From: SKVL01 sp964559575
GTDB lineage: Bacteria; Patescibacteriota; Minisyncoccia; Phycocordibacterales; CSBR16-193
DNA length: 14,444 bases
Reading direction: 5' to 3'
NCBI GenBank assembly: GCA_964559575.1
Contig: CAZLGQ010000010.1
Span: 1 to 14,444 of the forward strand
The notes under the pieces were generated by a model, which was not told the origin of the DNA, did no database searches, and worked only from the letters and a program-made list of their open reading frames with translations. Below, piece after piece: positions 13,108 to 14,444 of the stretch (the first letter of the stretch is position 1; the number at the start of each line of letters is the position of its first letter). A program made the translations under genes and the position numbers.

Positions 13108-13728
13108 TTATTCCGACATCCTGTTTTTAAAGGCGTGTTTTAATGTATCATCATCTGAATATTCCAGTTCTGTTCCGGTTGAAAAACCTCTTCCGGGAGA
13201 GGATATGATCACATTGTTATTTTTACATAAGTTTTTTATTTCTTTTTTTATCATTTTTTCAGTATGTTCTCCTTCGGGTGTATAACTAAAAACCAATATT
13301 ATTTCTTTGAGACCTTCTAATGACATCTCTTCAATACGTTTTAGTAGATCTTGCATTGGGAGATTTGAGGTGTCTGTTTCGGTGATAGGAAGGGTTTTTC
13401 CTAAAATAAAGTAGTATCCTTTATTAACTCCACTTTTTTCTATACTGTTTCTGTTTATTTCTGTATCAGTAATAATTAATGTATCTTGACTTTTATTTCT
13501 GTCTGCACAGAAAGAACAGATCTCATTTTTTTTATCTTTTGAATAAAAAATCGCTCTACAGTAAGAACATCTTTTTCTGTCTTTATTGATCTCTTCTAAT
13601 GTTTTCTGTAGATCTGTAATGAAATTTTTATTTTTCTCACTAATATAGTAGGCCAGTCTTTCAGCCTGTCTTGGCCCAATACCGGGCATACTTGAAAGTA
13701 TTTCTATTAGTTTTGATAAAGGTGTCAT
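13108..13728 (-). CDS. recR: Recombination mediator RecR
   Basis: Acts with RecO (and RecF) to load RecA on gapped DNA. The 206-residue protein has the expected parts in order: helix-hairpin-helix P-G-I-G-P-R-Q-A-E-R-L-A (15-26), a four-cysteine zinc site C54-x2-C57 and C71-x2-C74, a Toprim domain beginning T-L-I-I-T-D (83-88), and the C-terminal G-R-G-F-S-T-G-T-E-L-E-Y (179-190). The usual Toprim glutamate after the first strand (V-V-E in many RecR) is replaced here by T-D, and P-T-V-E-G-E reads as T-P-E-G-E. It lies 85 bp downstream of dnaB on the same strand, with its own promoter in the gap. A dnaX-recR pairing, common elsewhere, is not seen. Confidence 0.95.
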   Translation of the reverse strand: MTPLSKLIEILSSMPGIGPRQAERLAYYISEKNKNFITDLQKTLEEINKDRKRCSYCRAIFYSKDKKNEICSFCADRNKSQDTLIITDTEINRNSIEKSGVNKGYYFILGKTLPITETDTSNLPMQDLLKRIEEMSLEGLKEIILVFSYTPEGEHTEKMIKKEIKNLCKNNNVIISSPGRGFSTGTELEYSDDDTLKHAFKNRMSE

Positions 13729-13778
13729 GTTCTTGATAACGAATTTAATTTCGCCTAATAAAATATAAGTATTGAGTA

Positions 13779-13807
13779 TTTATAACAAAAATTGTAAGTT
13801 GTGTTAA
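13779..13807 (-). promoter_or_regulatory. Sigma-70-type promoter of recR
   Basis: On the minus strand a TTAACA -35 (13807-13802) and a TATAAA -10 (13784-13779) with a 17-bp spacer; a TG one base before the -10 makes it extended. Transcription would start near 13772 with a leader of about 44 nt. It lies in the dnaB-recR gap. Confidence 0.65.
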
Positions 13808-13813
13808 TATCTT

Positions 13814-14444
13814 TTACTCAGTAATACTGAATTCTTCTTCTATTTTACTAAAATCAGATTTTTCTACTGTAAGGAAAGTTGATTTTTCATCATCAAAATA
13901 TAGATCAACTTTACCGGTTGGACCATTTCTGTGTTTTTCTATAAGTATTTCGGCTATTTTGTTTTCATTTTGGTCATCTTCGTCTTTTTTTTGCTCTCGG
14001 TGAATAAACATAACAACATCTGCATCCTGTTCTATAGATCCGGAATCTCTAAGATCGGATAGCCTGGGTTTTCCTCCTCTCTGTTCAACTGCTCTGGATA
14101 ATTGAGAAAGAGCTAATACGGGAACGTCTAATTCTCTGGCAAGTTGTTTTAATGATCTGGAAAGTTCTGTAACTTGTTGAACTGTTGAGTCGTTTGCTTT
14201 GCTTTGGGTTGGCATCATAAGTTGTAGATAATCAACCACTATCATTCCTAAACCTTTTTCACTTTTCATTCTACGAGCAACGGACCGCATTTTTAAAATA
14301 TTATTAGCGGGAGTATCGTCAATAAAGATCGGAGCTTTTGATAGATCATCAAGAGCATCGCGAATCCTATTAAAGTCATTTTCTGCAGTTATTTTTCCGG
14401 TTCTTAATTTCCAAGCATCAACACGTGAATGACTGGCAAGCATT
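13814..14444 (-). CDS. dnaB: Replicative DNA helicase DnaB, C-terminal half (cut by window edge)
   Basis: Hexameric 5'-3' helicase that unwinds the replication fork. Only about 209 C-terminal residues are present; the frame continues past base 14444, so the methionine at the edge is internal (it sits in the conserved M-L-A-S-x-S-R-V-D segment, with L-R-T-G following). Visible motifs: Walker B as I-V-V-D-Y-L-Q-L-M (D71 counted from the edge), the motif around L-A-L-S-Q-L-S-R-A-V-E (110-120), L-R-D-S-G-S-I-E-Q-D-A-D (131-142) and the arginine-finger region E-K-H-R-N-G-P-T-G near the end. Walker A and the N-terminal domain lie outside. There is no sign of an intein in the visible part. Confidence 0.95.
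   Translation of the reverse strand, partial: MLASHSRVDAWKLRTGKITAENDFNRIRDALDDLSKAPIFIDDTPANNILKMRSVARRMKSEKGLGMIVVDYLQLMMPTQSKANDSTVQQVTELSRSLKQLARELDVPVLALSQLSRAVEQRGGKPRLSDLRDSGSIEQDADVVMFIHREQKKDEDDQNENKIAEILIEKHRNGPTGKVDLYFDDEKSTFLTVEKSDFSKIEEEFSITE

Overview
The window looks like a scaffold fragment from an AT-rich bacterium (GC roughly one third) with very compact genes. All genes use the standard code: full-length frames contain no in-frame TGA, and one gene (murF) stops with TGA. Almost no start codon is preceded by a purine-rich Shine-Dalgarno sequence, and two genes have promoters placed so that their mRNAs would be leaderless. With the short MurF-type ligase, the mraZ-rsmH-ftsL-ftsI-murF order and the many short intergenic gaps, this suggests a member of the Candidate Phyla Radiation (Patescibacteria, Parcubacteria-like). 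That assignment is inference; no rRNA gene is present to settle it.

Layout. Bases 1-882 hold the 3' part of an elongation-type class B penicillin-binding protein (mrdA). greA (955-1428) follows with its own promoter and a strong terminator. A division and cell-wall operon runs from 1572 to 6310: mraZ, rsmH, an FtsL-like protein, a FtsI-type transpeptidase and a MurF-type ligase. It is preceded by a promoter overlapped by four GTGGT boxes in two 10-bp-phased pairs, the expected form of an MraZ autoregulatory operator. A 100-N scaffold gap follows (6417-6516).

Directly after the gap lies the oddest part of the window. A 55-bp segment holding a leader and the 5' half of tRNA-Glu (6517-6571) is followed by a GC-rich (about 53%) 208-bp block that can fold into two three-way junctions. 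The identical 55 bp then appears again (6780-6834), this time continuing into a complete tRNA-Glu(CTC) with encoded CCA (6800-6874). This is either a real tandem partial duplication around a structured element or an artefact of short-read assembly; the position next to the gap and the exact repeat length of 55 keep the second option open.

The rest is ordinary accessory and housekeeping sequence: a membrane-anchored DUF3221-like protein (6982-7827), a D-Ala-D-Ala carboxypeptidase on the minus strand (7880-8851), a 3-methyladenine DNA glycosylase (8971-9501), a YqeY protein on the minus strand (9504-9968), RmuC (10057-11151), ribosomal protein L21 (11215-11580), a membrane-anchored protein of unknown function with a C-terminal subtilase-propeptide-like domain (11752-12969), and, on the minus strand, recR (13108-13728) and the C-terminal half of dnaB (13814 to the window edge).

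Functional themes: peptidoglycan assembly and trimming (two transpeptidases, MurF-like ligase, carboxypeptidase, FtsL-like, MraZ), DNA repair and replication (glycosylase, RmuC, RecR, DnaB), and translation or transcription housekeeping (GreA, RsmH, L21, tRNA-Glu). I see no CRISPR array, transposase, toxin-antitoxin pair, phage gene or secondary-metabolite gene. No intergenic stretch exceeds 300 bases except the tRNA/gap region 6311-6981, which is described in its parts.
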